Positions 26,164 to 35,684 of a stretch of 64,000 nucleotides of DNA are shown piece after piece (within the stretch, counting starts at the first letter, position 1; each line of letters starts with the position of its first letter). Source of the DNA: Streptomyces sp. NBC_00376 (lineage in GTDB: Bacteria; Actinomycetota; Actinomycetes; Streptomycetales; Streptomycetaceae); NCBI RefSeq assembly GCF_036077095.1, contig NZ_CP107960.1, positions 3,720,001 through 3,784,000 on the forward strand. Reading direction: 5' to 3'. A model generated the notes under the pieces. It did not search any database, had not been told where the DNA came from, and worked only from the letters and a program-made list of their open reading frames with translations. The translations under genes and the position numbers were made by a program.

Positions 26164-26179
26164 TGAACCAATCGGTTCA
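26164..26179. promoter_or_regulatory. Palindrome upstream of menG
   Basis: TGAACCAATCGGTTCA is a perfect 6-4-6 palindrome 66 bp before menG, in the region between menG and the rightward gene at 26369. It is a possible operator; no regulator is assigned. Confidence 0.45.
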
Positions 26180-26368
26180 ATCGGTGGTCAGTACAAGTGG
26201 GGGCACCGAGCCGCCGGGATCCAGGGGGGTGCCTCTATGTCCTTCGTCAAGGTGTGACCGTGTGCCGCAGTCGGCGACTCTTGAGCACCCCGGCAACCAT
26301 TCCGGCTCGGCGGGGGTCCTCCATACCAGGCCCCGCTCGGGGCCATCGACGCAAGGGGGAGGAGCGTC

Positions 26369-26704
26369 ATGGGGGTCCGCAGGGCAGCGAAAGGCGTCGG
26401 CGAGTTCCTGGTCGAGACGGTGGGAGAAGCCGTCGCCGAGGTGATCCTCAGCCTGCTCGCCTGTGCCCTGCTCGGCTGCCTGGCTCTGATCGCCTACCTG
26501 AGCTGGTCCCTCAGCCCGCGCTTCACCATCGCGGGGGCTGGGCTGCTCAGTCTCCTCCTCGCCCACGGCGCCTGGCAGACCTTCCGCACCCCCGCGAAGG
26601 GGCGCCGTCGGGGCCTCGCCGCCCTGACCGCTGTCGGGTTCACCGTGACCGCCATGACGGCCCTCTTCCTGCTGCTCTACTCCACAGGATGCGACTGCCT
26701 GTGA
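26369..26704 (+). CDS. Small membrane protein of unknown function
   Basis: This 111-residue protein has three hydrophobic segments (VAEVILSLLACALLGCLALI, FTIAGAGLLSLLLAHGAW, LTAVGFTVTAMTALFLLLYS) and ends in a cysteine-rich CDCL. GGGGGAGGAGCGTC precedes the ATG. I do not recognise a family. It ends just before the IS110-type insertion, so its downstream neighbour may have been separated from it. Confidence 0.7.
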   Translation: MGVRRAAKGVGEFLVETVGEAVAEVILSLLACALLGCLALIAYLSWSLSPRFTIAGAGLLSLLLAHGAWQTFRTPAKGRRRGLAALTAVGFTVTAMTALFLLLYSTGCDCL

Positions 26705-26739
26705 GGCCGTTTGGTTCAGCTACGCAAGTCCGAGGCCGG

Positions 26740-27951
26740 TCATGCGGTAGCTGTTTCGGGGACTCGTGACTCGTAGAAGGTGCCGTCGCGGAGCATGGCG
26801 AACAGAACGCTGATGCGTTGGCGGGCGAGGCGGAGGAGGGCCTGGGTGTGGGTTTTGCCGCGGGCGCGTTGCTTGTCGTAGTAGGTGCGGGAGGCGGGGT
26901 CGGCGTTCATGCAGGCGAAGGCGGAGAGGAACATGGCGCGTTTGAGCTGGCGGTTGCCGCCTCGGGGCGCGTGTTCGCCGTGGATCGAGGTGCCCGACGA
27001 CTTCGTGGTCGGGGCGAGTCCGGCGTAGGAGGCCAGGTGGGCGGCGCTCGGGAAGCTGGTGCCGTCGCCGACGGTGACCAGCAGGACTGCGGCGGTCCTG
27101 ACACCGACGCCGGGCATCGACGTCAGGACCTTGGAAAGAGGGTGGGCCTCCAGCAGGCTGTTGATCTGGGCTTCCATCGCCCGGCGCTGGGTGTGGACGG
27201 CGGTGAGCTGGCCGGCCAGGGAAGGGATCACGATGTCCAGGGTGCCGGTCCCGGGGACGACGACGGTCTGCTCGTCCAGGGCGTCGAAGACCTCGTCGAT
27301 CAGCCGGGTGGCCATGCGCGGGGCCTTCGGGCGGATCAGCTCCACGAGTCTGCGGCGTCCGGCTTTGCGCAGGGCGGCCGGGGATCCGTAGCGTTCCAGC
27401 AGCCAGGTCACGGCCTGGTGGTCGAGGCGGGGGCCGAGGACGCGTTCCAGGCTGGGGTGGAACTGGGTGAGCAGGCCGCGTATCCGGTTGGAGGTGCGGG
27501 TGGCCTCGGCGGCGAGGTCCTGGTCGAAGCCGGTCAGCACGGTCAGCTCTGCGGTGATCTCGTCGGTGAGTTCCAGCGAGCGCAGGGTGTGCGGCATCGT
27601 CCGTGCGGCGTCCGCGATCACGGCCGCGTCCTTCGCGTCGGTCTTGGCCTCGCCGGGGTAGAGGTCGGCGATCCGGCGCATGGCCAGGCCGGGCAGGTAG
27701 GCGACGCGGCAGCCGGCGTCGCGGGCGACGGTCAACGGCAGGGCGCCGATGGAGGCGGGCTGGTCCACGATGACCAGGACGGTGCCGAACTTCGCGGTCA
27801 GCTTCTCGAACACGGCCCGCAGCTTCGGCTCGCTGTTGGGCAGCGGCTTGTCGAAGACCTTCTTCCCGGCTGGGGTCAGCCCGTGGCCGTGGTGAGCGGA
27901 CTTTCCGACGTCCAGGCCGAGGAACACACCCACGTCTTCGATCTCGAACAT
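26740..27951 (-). CDS. IS110-family transposase
   Basis: This 403-residue recombinase has two domains. The N-terminal RuvC-like DEDD domain shows GLDVGKSAHH (Asp), VIVDQPASIG (Asp) and EAKTDAKDAAVIADAAR (Asp pair). The C-terminal Transposase_20 domain shows SMPGVGVRTAAVLLV and SSGTSIHGEHAPRGGNRQLK, the latter with the serine-containing segment. The open frame is intact, so the element may be active. I start it at the ATG 27951 (MFEIEDVGVF), preceded by AAAGGGC; the in-frame extension upstream lies in the non-coding end. Confidence 0.92.
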   Translation of the reverse strand: MFEIEDVGVFLGLDVGKSAHHGHGLTPAGKKVFDKPLPNSEPKLRAVFEKLTAKFGTVLVIVDQPASIGALPLTVARDAGCRVAYLPGLAMRRIADLYPGEAKTDAKDAAVIADAARTMPHTLRSLELTDEITAELTVLTGFDQDLAAEATRTSNRIRGLLTQFHPSLERVLGPRLDHQAVTWLLERYGSPAALRKAGRRRLVELIRPKAPRMATRLIDEVFDALDEQTVVVPGTGTLDIVIPSLAGQLTAVHTQRRAMEAQINSLLEAHPLSKVLTSMPGVGVRTAAVLLVTVGDGTSFPSAAHLASYAGLAPTTKSSGTSIHGEHAPRGGNRQLKRAMFLSAFACMNADPASRTYYDKQRARGKTHTQALLRLARQRISVLFAMLRDGTFYESRVPETATA

Positions 27952-28067
27952 CGTGCCCTTTCGGGGGTGTTGGCGGTGCCGGCCTCGGCTCGGGTGTCGT
28001 GCTCGCGCATCCACGTTATGCAGACCTGCCGCCCGCGAACCGTCCGGCGTTGCGCCGGACCGGGCGG
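26740..28067 (-). mobile_element. IS110-family insertion sequence (ends not determined)
   Basis: The element contains one IS110-type transposase gene and a structured non-coding stretch upstream of it. IS110 elements have no clear terminal inverted repeats, so exact ends cannot be set by eye. The interval given is the supportable minimum; the true ends lie between 26705 and 26740 on one side and between 28067 and about 28200 on the other. Confidence 0.75.
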
Positions 28068-28140
28068 TGGCCGGACCTCTGATCAGCGTCTCCGACGAAC
28101 ACCCCCGGACTCGGTGACACCACCCCCCAGGTCATCCCGT
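27952..28140 (-). ncRNA. Candidate bridge RNA region of the IS110 element
   Basis: In IS110-group elements the non-coding end upstream of the transposase encodes a bridge RNA that guides target choice. Here that end holds a two-tier hairpin at 28029-28067: CCGCCCG pairs with CGGGCGG, and inside it GTCCGGCG pairs with CGCCGGAC around a TTG loop, with a bulge on one side. The boundaries and the guide loops are not determined. Confidence 0.35.
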
Positions 28141-28221
28141 CGACAGGGGGACACAGTCATGCCGGGCCCGGAGGCCAGCGGCCCTCTTGCAGGACCGCGA
28201 AAAAGATAACGGGGAGCCCAG

Positions 28222-28944
28222 ATGTCCGCACGAGGTGCAGGGCCCGAGGGCCGCCGAGGACGCCTGTCCGCCGCCGTGGTCGTTCCGGCGGCGCTGATCT
28301 GCGCCGCCGTCGTGCTGGGGCCCCGGTGGAGCACCGGCGCCGAGGAGCAGCCGTCCGCGCCGTCCGCGGCCGGGAGTTCGCCGGGCACCGGGAAGTTCAC
28401 CGTCGCCCGCGCCCAGGACACCGGCGGGAGCGGTGGCGGGGACAGAGGTCTGGCGTACCGGGTCGAGGTCGAGGACGGTTCGGGCGTCGATCCGGACCGG
28501 GCCGCCGCCGAGATCGCCCGCGTCCTCGCCGCGCCACGGGGCTGGTCGCACCACGGCGAGCGCACCTTCCGCCGGGTCTCCGAAGGACCGGCCGGACTCG
28601 TCGTCCGGATCGCCACCCCCGCGACCACCGACGCGATCTGCCGGAAGGGCGGCCTCGACACCCACGGCGAGGTCAACTGCCGGGTCGGCGCCGACGTCAT
28701 GGTCAACCTCAAGCGCTGGCAGCGGGGATCGCCCGAGTTCCACGGCCCGCTCGCCGAATACCGGGCCCTGATCATCAACCACGAGGTCGGCCACTGGCTG
28801 GGCCACGGCCACGAGACCTGTCCGGGCAAGGGCCGCCCCGCCCCCGCGATGATGCAGCAGATCCACGGGCTGAAGGGGTGCGTCGCCAACGCCTGGCCGT
28901 ACGACGCGAAGGGCCGCTATCTGGGCGGCCCCCAGGTGCCGTGA
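28222..28944 (+). CDS. DUF3152 secreted metalloprotease-like protein
   Basis: This 240-residue membrane-anchored or secreted protein has an N-terminal hydrophobic segment (AAVVVPAALICAAVVLG). A DUF3152 domain ends in a zinc site, NHEVGHWLGHGHETC (HExxHxxGHxH, His186 onward), as in metzincins, followed by MMQQIHGLKGCVANAWP. Cysteines before and after the zinc site could form a disulfide. The substrate is unknown. GGGGAGCCCAG precedes the ATG. Confidence 0.85.
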   Translation: MSARGAGPEGRRGRLSAAVVVPAALICAAVVLGPRWSTGAEEQPSAPSAAGSSPGTGKFTVARAQDTGGSGGGDRGLAYRVEVEDGSGVDPDRAAAEIARVLAAPRGWSHHGERTFRRVSEGPAGLVVRIATPATTDAICRKGGLDTHGEVNCRVGADVMVNLKRWQRGSPEFHGPLAEYRALIINHEVGHWLGHGHETCPGKGRPAPAMMQQIHGLKGCVANAWPYDAKGRYLGGPQVP

Positions 28945-28965
28945 GCCGGCCGCCGCGCGTACGTG

Positions 28966-29595
28966 TCAGCTGCGGCGGAAGACCAGCCGGCCGCCGAGCA
29001 CCGTCGCCACGCAGCTCCCCGCGCCCTCGGCCCGCAGCGCCGCCAGGTCCGCCACCCCGAACACCGCCAGGTCCGCGGGCCCGCCGACGGTCAGCGCCGT
29101 CGCGAACGCCTCGCCCGGCTCCGCCACCGCGGCCAGCGGGTCGAGCGACACGTGTCGTCCCGGCACCGGGCCGGGGGCGTGGACGCGAAGGCCCGAGCGG
29201 GCGACCGCGGTGCGCACGGCGGGGCGGGTGAACGGGCCCCGGACGGCGGTCGTGCCGTGCCGCAGCATCCGTTGCAGGCCGCGCCGGGCACTCGCGCCCC
29301 AACGGGCGTCGTCCATGCCGAGTGCGGTGAGCGCGTCGCCGGTGAGCGGTTCGGTGCCCAGCTCGTCGGCCTCGCGCGGGTCCGGGTGGTAGGCGGCCTC
29401 CAGCAGCGCCGGGGCCGCCGCGTTCAGCAGCCCGGGGGTGATCAGCCCGGACCACCGCCGGACCCGGGCCTGCGGACGGGCGGCGGTCAGCTCCCCGTAC
29501 GCGCCGACGGCGACGACCACGCCGCCGTCCACGGCCACGGAGTCCGCCCCGTCGGGGGCGCCGTGCACCGCGTCGGCGGCGTGAACCGTCAGCAA
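28966..29595 (-). CDS. Degenerate amidohydrolase-like protein next to mqnC
   Basis: This 209-residue protein looks like the composite-domain parts of an imidazolonepropionase-type amidohydrolase: ADSVAVDGGVVVAVGAYGEL, WSGLITPGLLN, and at the end PADLAVFGVADLAAL with VATVLGGRLVFRR. The metal-binding HxH that normally follows PG(F/L)-(V/I)-(D/N) is replaced by AAAPALLE, and the protein is about half the usual length, so it is unlikely to be a catalytic hydrolase. It follows mqnC by 7 bp and is probably co-transcribed with it. Confidence 0.7.
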   Translation of the reverse strand: MLTVHAADAVHGAPDGADSVAVDGGVVVAVGAYGELTAARPQARVRRWSGLITPGLLNAAAPALLEAAYHPDPREADELGTEPLTGDALTALGMDDARWGASARRGLQRMLRHGTTAVRGPFTRPAVRTAVARSGLRVHAPGPVPGRHVSLDPLAAVAEPGEAFATALTVGGPADLAVFGVADLAALRAEGAGSCVATVLGGRLVFRRS

Positions 29596-29602
29596 GGCGG
29601 GC

Positions 29603-30802
29603 TCAGTTGGCGTTGAGGAGCTTCAGCTCCGGGTGGGCCGTGCCGCCCTCGATCGCCGTGGACGAGATGTGCGAGACGACGCGCTCGTCGACCGGGTCGT
29701 TCGCCGGGTCGTCGTGGACGACGAGGTGCTCGTACGTGGTGGCGCGCTGGGCCGGCACCCGGTCCGCCTTGCGGATCAGGTCGATGATCTCCAGGCGGTT
29801 GGAGCGGTGCTTGGCACCCGCCGAGGAGACGACGTTCTCCTCCAGCATGATCGAGCCGAGGTCGTCGGCGCCGTAGTGCAGCGAGAGCTGGCCGACCTCC
29901 TTGCCGGTGGTCAGCCAGGAGCCCTGGATGTGGGCGACGTTGTCGAGGAAGATCCGGGCGATGGCGATCATCCGCAGGTACTCGAAGAGCGTGGCCTGCG
30001 TCTGGCCCTTCAGCTTGTTGTTCTCCGGCTGGTACGTGTACGGGATGAACGCGCGGAAGCCGCCCGTCCGGTCCTGTACGTCGCGGATCATCCGCAGGTG
30101 CTCGATGCGCTCGGCGTTGGTCTCGCCGGTGCCCATCAGCATGGTGGAGGTGGACTCGACACCGAGGCGGTGGGCGATCTCCATGATCTCCAGCCAGCGC
30201 TCGCCGGACTCCTTGAGCGGGGCGATCGCGGTGCGCGGCCGGGCCGGCAGCAGCTCGGCGCCGGCCCCCGCGAAGGAGTCGAGGCCGGCGGCGTGGATGC
30301 GCTGGATGGCCTCCTCGACGGAGACCTTGGAGATCCTGGCCATGTGCTCGACCTCGGAGGCGCCCAGCGAGTGGATGACCAGCTGCGGGAACGCCTTCTT
30401 GATCGCGGAGAAGTGCTCCTCGTAGTACTCGACGCCGTAGTCCGGGTGGTGGCCGCCCTGGAACATGATCTGCGTGCCGCCGAGTTCGACGGTCTCCGCG
30501 CAACGGCGCAGGATGTCGTCGAGGTCGCGGGACCAGCCCTTGGCGGTGTCCTTCGGCGCGGCGTAGAAGGCGCAGAACTTGCAGGCCGTGACACAGACGT
30601 TCGTGTAGTTGATGTTGCGCTCGATGATGTACGTCGCGATGTGCTCCGTACCGGCGTAACGGCGGCGGCGTACGGCGTCGGCGGCCGCGCCCAGCGCGTG
30701 CAGCGGCGCCGAGCGGTAGAGGTCGAGCGCCTCCTCCGGGGAGATCCGACCGCCCTCGGCGGCTCGGTCGAGGATGGGCTGGAGGTCGGCCTTCTCGGTC
30801 AC
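29603..30802 (-). CDS. mqnC: Cyclic dehypoxanthinyl futalosine synthase (MqnC)
   Basis: This radical-SAM enzyme closes the spiro ring of dehypoxanthinylfutalosine in the futalosine route to menaquinone. It has 399 residues, with the cluster motif C70-x3-C74-x2-C77 in NVCVTACKFCAFY, the substrate-site segment GGTQIMFQGGHHPDYGVEYY and a C-terminal half typical of MqnC rather than MqnE. The start is the GTG at 30802 with AAAGGTGA upstream. Other pathway genes in this window are mqnA and menG; mqnB, mqnD and mqnE are not here. Confidence 0.93.
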   Translation of the reverse strand: MTEKADLQPILDRAAEGGRISPEEALDLYRSAPLHALGAAADAVRRRRYAGTEHIATYIIERNINYTNVCVTACKFCAFYAAPKDTAKGWSRDLDDILRRCAETVELGGTQIMFQGGHHPDYGVEYYEEHFSAIKKAFPQLVIHSLGASEVEHMARISKVSVEEAIQRIHAAGLDSFAGAGAELLPARPRTAIAPLKESGERWLEIMEIAHRLGVESTSTMLMGTGETNAERIEHLRMIRDVQDRTGGFRAFIPYTYQPENNKLKGQTQATLFEYLRMIAIARIFLDNVAHIQGSWLTTGKEVGQLSLHYGADDLGSIMLEENVVSSAGAKHRSNRLEIIDLIRKADRVPAQRATTYEHLVVHDDPANDPVDERVVSHISSTAIEGGTAHPELKLLNAN

Positions 30803-30874
30803 CGGGCTGTCACCTTTCGGCGGTTTTTCAACGGATCTACGGACCGGTTCAGCGTACGCCAGCCCCTTGCGGGG

Positions 30875-32704
30875 TCAGCCGCCGGACCGGCTCAGCGTTC
30901 CGTACGGCAGGCCCGCGTCCCGTTCCTCGGACCGGAAACGCAGGGTGCCGTCGGCGGCCAGGGTGAAGTGGACGTCGGTGGTGGTGGAGGTGCACAGGGC
31001 CGGGGTGCTGGGGCGGTCCGGGTCGACGCGCTCGTGGAGCGTCAGCTCCTCGGCGGTGCCGGAGGTGAGGCTGGCGACGCTGTTGCAGCTGACGGTGACG
31101 CCGAGGCTGGTGACCTCGGTGTTCATCCGGACCACGTCCGTGCCCTTCTTCCCCGCGGTGAAGACGGCGGTGAGCGTGCCGTGCGGCTGCCCGGTGGTCT
31201 TCTCGGTGACCGGGCCCTGCCAGGTGCCGATGAACTCCTTGGGGAGTCCGGTGATCTGCTCCGGGCTCCCCGTGCCCGAGTCCGTCGGCTGCGACGGGGT
31301 GGCGGCGGGCGGGGTGGCGGCGGGCGGGGTGCTGCCGACGTTGCCGTGCTCGGCGTTGTTCCCGCCGCTGCCGCCCGGCATCAGGTCGAAGAGGAAGGCG
31401 CTGCCCACGGTCACGGCGGCGAGCGCACCCGCCACCGCGAGGGCGACGGTGCAGCTGAGCCGCCGGCCACGGTTCGCGTCCGGCCGGGCCGGGGAGGAGT
31501 CCGCGCTGACGGTGACGGAGAAACGGGGGTCGGCCGTGCGTTGGCCGGGCAGCCCGGGGTCACCGGTCCGCGGCGACGGTCCGGGGGCCCCCGCCGCGCC
31601 GGCCGACCCGGCCGTGCCCGCGGGCCACGAGGGCAGTACGCCCGGATGGGACAGCCGGGTCGGGTCGTGCGTGGGGAAGGGCTCGGCCGGCGAACCGAAC
31701 CCGCCGCCCACACTCCCGACCCCGTTCGCCCCGTTCATGCCGTCGGCGCCGCCCTCACCCCACGCCGCGCCGCTGAACGGCACCGGCCCCGACTGCACCG
31801 GCGCGTCCTGCGGCTCCAGGTCCAGCAGCGCGACCGCCGCCCGGCTGACCTCGCGCACGAGCGGTCCGGGCAGCCAGCCGGCCGCCACCAGCGCGGCGGC
31901 CCCGCCCGGCGCCAGCCGCCGGGCCAGTTCCACGGGCGTGGGCCGGTCCTCGGGCTCCTTCTCCAGGCACCCGGCGATGACCTCCCGCAGGTCCCCCTCC
32001 AACTCCCCCAGTTCGGGCTCCTCGTGCACCACCTTGTAGAGGAGTACGGCGGAGGAGTCGCCGAGGAAGGGGGCGGTGCCGGTCGCCGCGTACGCGAGAA
32101 CCGCGCCGAGCGAGAAGACATCGGCGGCGCCCGAGATGTCGACGCCCCGGATCTGCTCCGGCGCCATGTAGCCGGGCGAGCCGACCGAGACCCCGGTGGA
32201 GGTGAGCGAGGCGGTGGCGCCGATGGCGTGGGCGATGCCGAAGTCGATCAGCCGGGGGCCGTCCAGGGCCAGCAGTACGTTGGACGGCTTCACATCACGG
32301 TGGATGAGGCCCTGCCCGTGCACCGCCGCCAACGCCTCCCCGAGCCCGGCGCCCAGCGTCCGCACCGCGTTCTCGGGCAGCGGGCCGTGCTCGGCGACCG
32401 CGGCGGAGAGCGGGGGGCCGGCCACGTAGCCGGTGGCGACCCACGGAATGGGCGCGTCCGGGTCTGCGTCCAGCACCGGGGCCGTCCACTGCGCACCGAT
32501 CCGCCGGGCCGCGTCCACCTCGCGCCGGAAGCGCGCGCGGAACTGCTCGTCCAGCGCGAAATGGGGGTGCACGACCTTGACCGCGACGGTGCGTCCGCCC
32601 GCGCTGCGCCCCAGATAGACCCGGCCCATACCGCCCGCACCGAGCCTGCCGAGCAATCGGTAGGCACCGATGGTCAGCGGTTCGCCGGCTTCCAGCGGCT
32701 GCAT
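30875..32704 (-). CDS. Membrane Ser/Thr protein kinase (PknB-like)
   Basis: This 609-residue kinase has an N-terminal Hanks-type domain (residues ~10-275): glycine loop [21 protein letters not shown] lysine, catalytic loop LIHRDVKPSNVLL, DFG as LIDFGIA, and GSPGYMAPEQ. A Pro/Gly-rich linker, one membrane span (SCTVALAVAGALAAVTVGSA) and an extracytoplasmic C-terminal domain of about 150 residues (PKEFIGTWQGPVTEKTTGQP) follow. It has no PASTA repeats. The stimulus and targets are unknown. It lies between mqnC and mqnA. Confidence 0.9.
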   Translation of the reverse strand: MQPLEAGEPLTIGAYRLLGRLGAGGMGRVYLGRSAGGRTVAVKVVHPHFALDEQFRARFRREVDAARRIGAQWTAPVLDADPDAPIPWVATGYVAGPPLSAAVAEHGPLPENAVRTLGAGLGEALAAVHGQGLIHRDVKPSNVLLALDGPRLIDFGIAHAIGATASLTSTGVSVGSPGYMAPEQIRGVDISGAADVFSLGAVLAYAATGTAPFLGDSSAVLLYKVVHEEPELGELEGDLREVIAGCLEKEPEDRPTPVELARRLAPGGAAALVAAGWLPGPLVREVSRAAVALLDLEPQDAPVQSGPVPFSGAAWGEGGADGMNGANGVGSVGGGFGSPAEPFPTHDPTRLSHPGVLPSWPAGTAGSAGAAGAPGPSPRTGDPGLPGQRTADPRFSVTVSADSSPARPDANRGRRLSCTVALAVAGALAAVTVGSAFLFDLMPGGSGGNNAEHGNVGSTPPAATPPAATPSQPTDSGTGSPEQITGLPKEFIGTWQGPVTEKTTGQPHGTLTAVFTAGKKGTDVVRMNTEVTSLGVTVSCNSVASLTSGTAEELTLHERVDPDRPSTPALCTSTTTDVHFTLAADGTLRFRSEERDAGLPYGTLSRSGG

Positions 32705-33115
32705 ATGGACACTCCCCCTGTGGACCGGCCTGACCTCCGACCGAAGCCTAGGGGGCGAAGGTCATCAGGTCACAGAGGAAACCATCCGCCTAATTCACCC
32801 CTAAGGGAACGAACAACTGCTTTCGACACAACAAAAGGCGTGAATGCGTCGTTCACCCGAGCGATTCCGGGACCGGCCGGGACGCTCGGCGGGCACCGTC
32901 CGGGAATCGGCTATTCGACGCGTATTAACCCGAATCGAGTCCGTACCGACAGAAGGACATAGGGAGAAGCGGCGGGAGAGTCCACGGGAAGGGATAAGCG
33001 ACCCCGAAAGGTTCGGGATTCACCTATACCCCGGGCATTCCCGCGCGCGGCGCACGCCCCGCGCTCCGCACTCCCGTACCCGCGCCCCCGCGCCGCGCCC
33101 CGCTTCCGGTCCGCC
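32705..33115. other. 411-bp gap between the kinase and mqnA
   Basis: No coding region was supported. It must hold the leftward promoter of the kinase. A short hairpin ACCCCGAAAGGTTCGGGA lies around 33001-33018. No other signal was recognised. Confidence 0.5.
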
Positions 33116-34357
<1,242 letters not shown>

Positions 34358-34561
34358 ATGGCTACCGGAACCGTCAAGTGGTTCAACGCTGAAAAGGGCT
34401 TCGGCTTCATCGCCCAGGACGGCGGCGGCCCGGATGTCTTCGTCCACTACTCCGCGATCAACGCGTCCGGGTTCCGCTCCCTCGAGGAGAACCAGGTCGT
34501 GAACTTCGACGTCACTCAGGGACCCAAGGGTCCGCAGGCTGAGAACGTCACCCCGGCCTAG
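34358..34561 (+). CDS. Cold shock protein (CspA family)
   Basis: This 67-residue single cold-shock domain has RNP1-like KGFGFIAQD and RNP2-like VFVHYSAI, ending in [11 protein letters not shown], and is typical of Streptomyces Csp proteins, which bind single-stranded nucleic acid. AAGGAGGG precedes the ATG at an ideal distance. A long structured leader precedes the gene and a strong terminator follows. Confidence 0.97.
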   Translation: MATGTVKWFNAEKGFGFIAQDGGGPDVFVHYSAINASGFRSLEENQVVNFDVTQGPKGPQAENVTPA

Positions 34562-34601
34562 TTGCCCGGGTCGGCCGATCGCGGCCGGCTAGTAGTACCC
34601 A

Positions 34602-34642
34602 AGGAGCCCCGCTCCTCCGCTTCGGCGGGGAACGGGGCTCCT
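34602..34642 (+). terminator. Terminator after the cold-shock gene
   Basis: Stem AGGAGCCCCG / CGGGGCTCCT with an inner hairpin, followed by a pyrimidine-rich run. Confidence 0.85.
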
Positions 34643-34748
34643 GCCTTTTCCCATCCCTTTCTCTTCCCCATTCCCTCTCCCTTCTCCTTCACCTTCCCGT
34701 TCGCCTTCTTCTCCTTCCGGTGCCGGGCCCCGGGCGGCGGCGCTTGAC

Positions 34749-34765
34749 CTTGACACCGTGTGAAG
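34749..34765. promoter_or_regulatory. MerR-type operator
   Basis: CTTGACAC-C-GTGTGAAG is an 8-1-8 inverted repeat with one mismatch. It lies 19 bp before the MerR gene and is a likely autoregulatory site. Confidence 0.5.
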
Positions 34766-34784
34766 CGGTGGGCTGGGACACATC

Positions 34785-35612
34785 ATGTTCACCATCGGAG
34801 ACTTCGCCAGGTACGGACGGGTGTCGACCCGGATGCTGCGTCACTACGACGCCATCGGGCTGCTGCGCCCCGACCGCACCGACCCCGCCACCGGCTACCG
34901 CTTCTACGGCGCCGCCCAGCTCGCCCGCCTCAACCGCGTCATCGCTCTGAAGGATCTCGGCTTCACGCTCCAGCAGGTGCGGGCCATCCTCGACGAGCAG
35001 GTGGGGCCGGAGGAGCTGCGCGGGATGCTGCGGCTGCGCCGGGCGGAGTTGGAGGAGGCCATGAGGGCGGCGGCCGCACGGCTGACGCAGATCGAGGCGA
35101 GGCTCCGGTCGATCGAGAGCGAGGGAAGCATGTCCGTGGACGATGTCGTCGTCAAAAGTGTTGCCGCGGTACGGGTCGCCGAGCTGACCGGCACCGCGTC
35201 CGGCTACGAGCCGGAGGACATCACTCCGGTGATCGTTCCGTTGTACGAGCGGCTGTTCCCGCTGCTGGGAGAGGCGGGCGTCGCTCCGAGCGGTCCCGGG
35301 ATCGCGTACTACGAGGACGCCCCGGAGGGCGGCGGCGCGGTCGTCGTCCACGCGGGGGTCACGGTTTCCGCGCCGGTGGGCCCGCTGGGCGGCACCGGGA
35401 TCACGGTGGTCGAGCTGCCCCCGTTCGAGGCGGCGACCATCGTCCACCGGGGTTCGATGGACGGCGTCCTGTCGACGTCCCAGACCCTGGCCCGTTGGAT
35501 CGACGCCAACGGCTACCGGTCCGCGGGGTACACCCGGGAGATCAACCTGGAGTGCCCCGAGGACCGGGACCAGTGGGTGACGGAGCTTCAGGAGCCGGTC
35601 ATCAAGGTCTGA
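34785..35612 (+). CDS. MerR family regulator with GyrI-like effector domain
   Basis: This 275-residue regulator has an N-terminal MerR winged helix (FTIGDFARYGRVSTRMLRHY, GLLRPDRTDPATGYRFY) and a coiled-coil linker of about 35 residues. The C-terminal GyrI-like ligand domain (from about residue 125) has FEAATIVHRGSMDGVLST and GYTREINLECPEDRDQWVTEL. This layout is that of BltR/BmrR-type multidrug sensors. No transporter gene is adjacent. The likely operator is the palindrome just upstream. Confidence 0.9.
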   Translation: MFTIGDFARYGRVSTRMLRHYDAIGLLRPDRTDPATGYRFYGAAQLARLNRVIALKDLGFTLQQVRAILDEQVGPEELRGMLRLRRAELEEAMRAAAARLTQIEARLRSIESEGSMSVDDVVVKSVAAVRVAELTGTASGYEPEDITPVIVPLYERLFPLLGEAGVAPSGPGIAYYEDAPEGGGAVVVHAGVTVSAPVGPLGGTGITVVELPPFEAATIVHRGSMDGVLSTSQTLARWIDANGYRSAGYTREINLECPEDRDQWVTELQEPVIKV

Positions 35613-35640
35613 CCCGCTCCGGACACCCGTAGCAGGAAAA

Positions 35641-35674
35641 GAACGTGACACTCGGCACCCGAAGTGTCACGTTC
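35641..35674. terminator. Bidirectional terminator
   Basis: A 12-bp perfect stem GAACGTGACACT / AGTGTCACGTTC with a 10-nt loop lies between the convergent MerR and amidohydrolase genes. A very similar stem occurs at 63602-63635. Confidence 0.85.
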
Positions 35675-35684
35675 TTCTCCACCC

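Noticed and set aside
29603..30802. Assignment as MqnE (aminofutalosine synthase)
   Set aside because: The radical-SAM context ERNINYTNVCVTACKFCAFY and the GGTQIMFQGGHHPD segment fit MqnC rather than MqnE.
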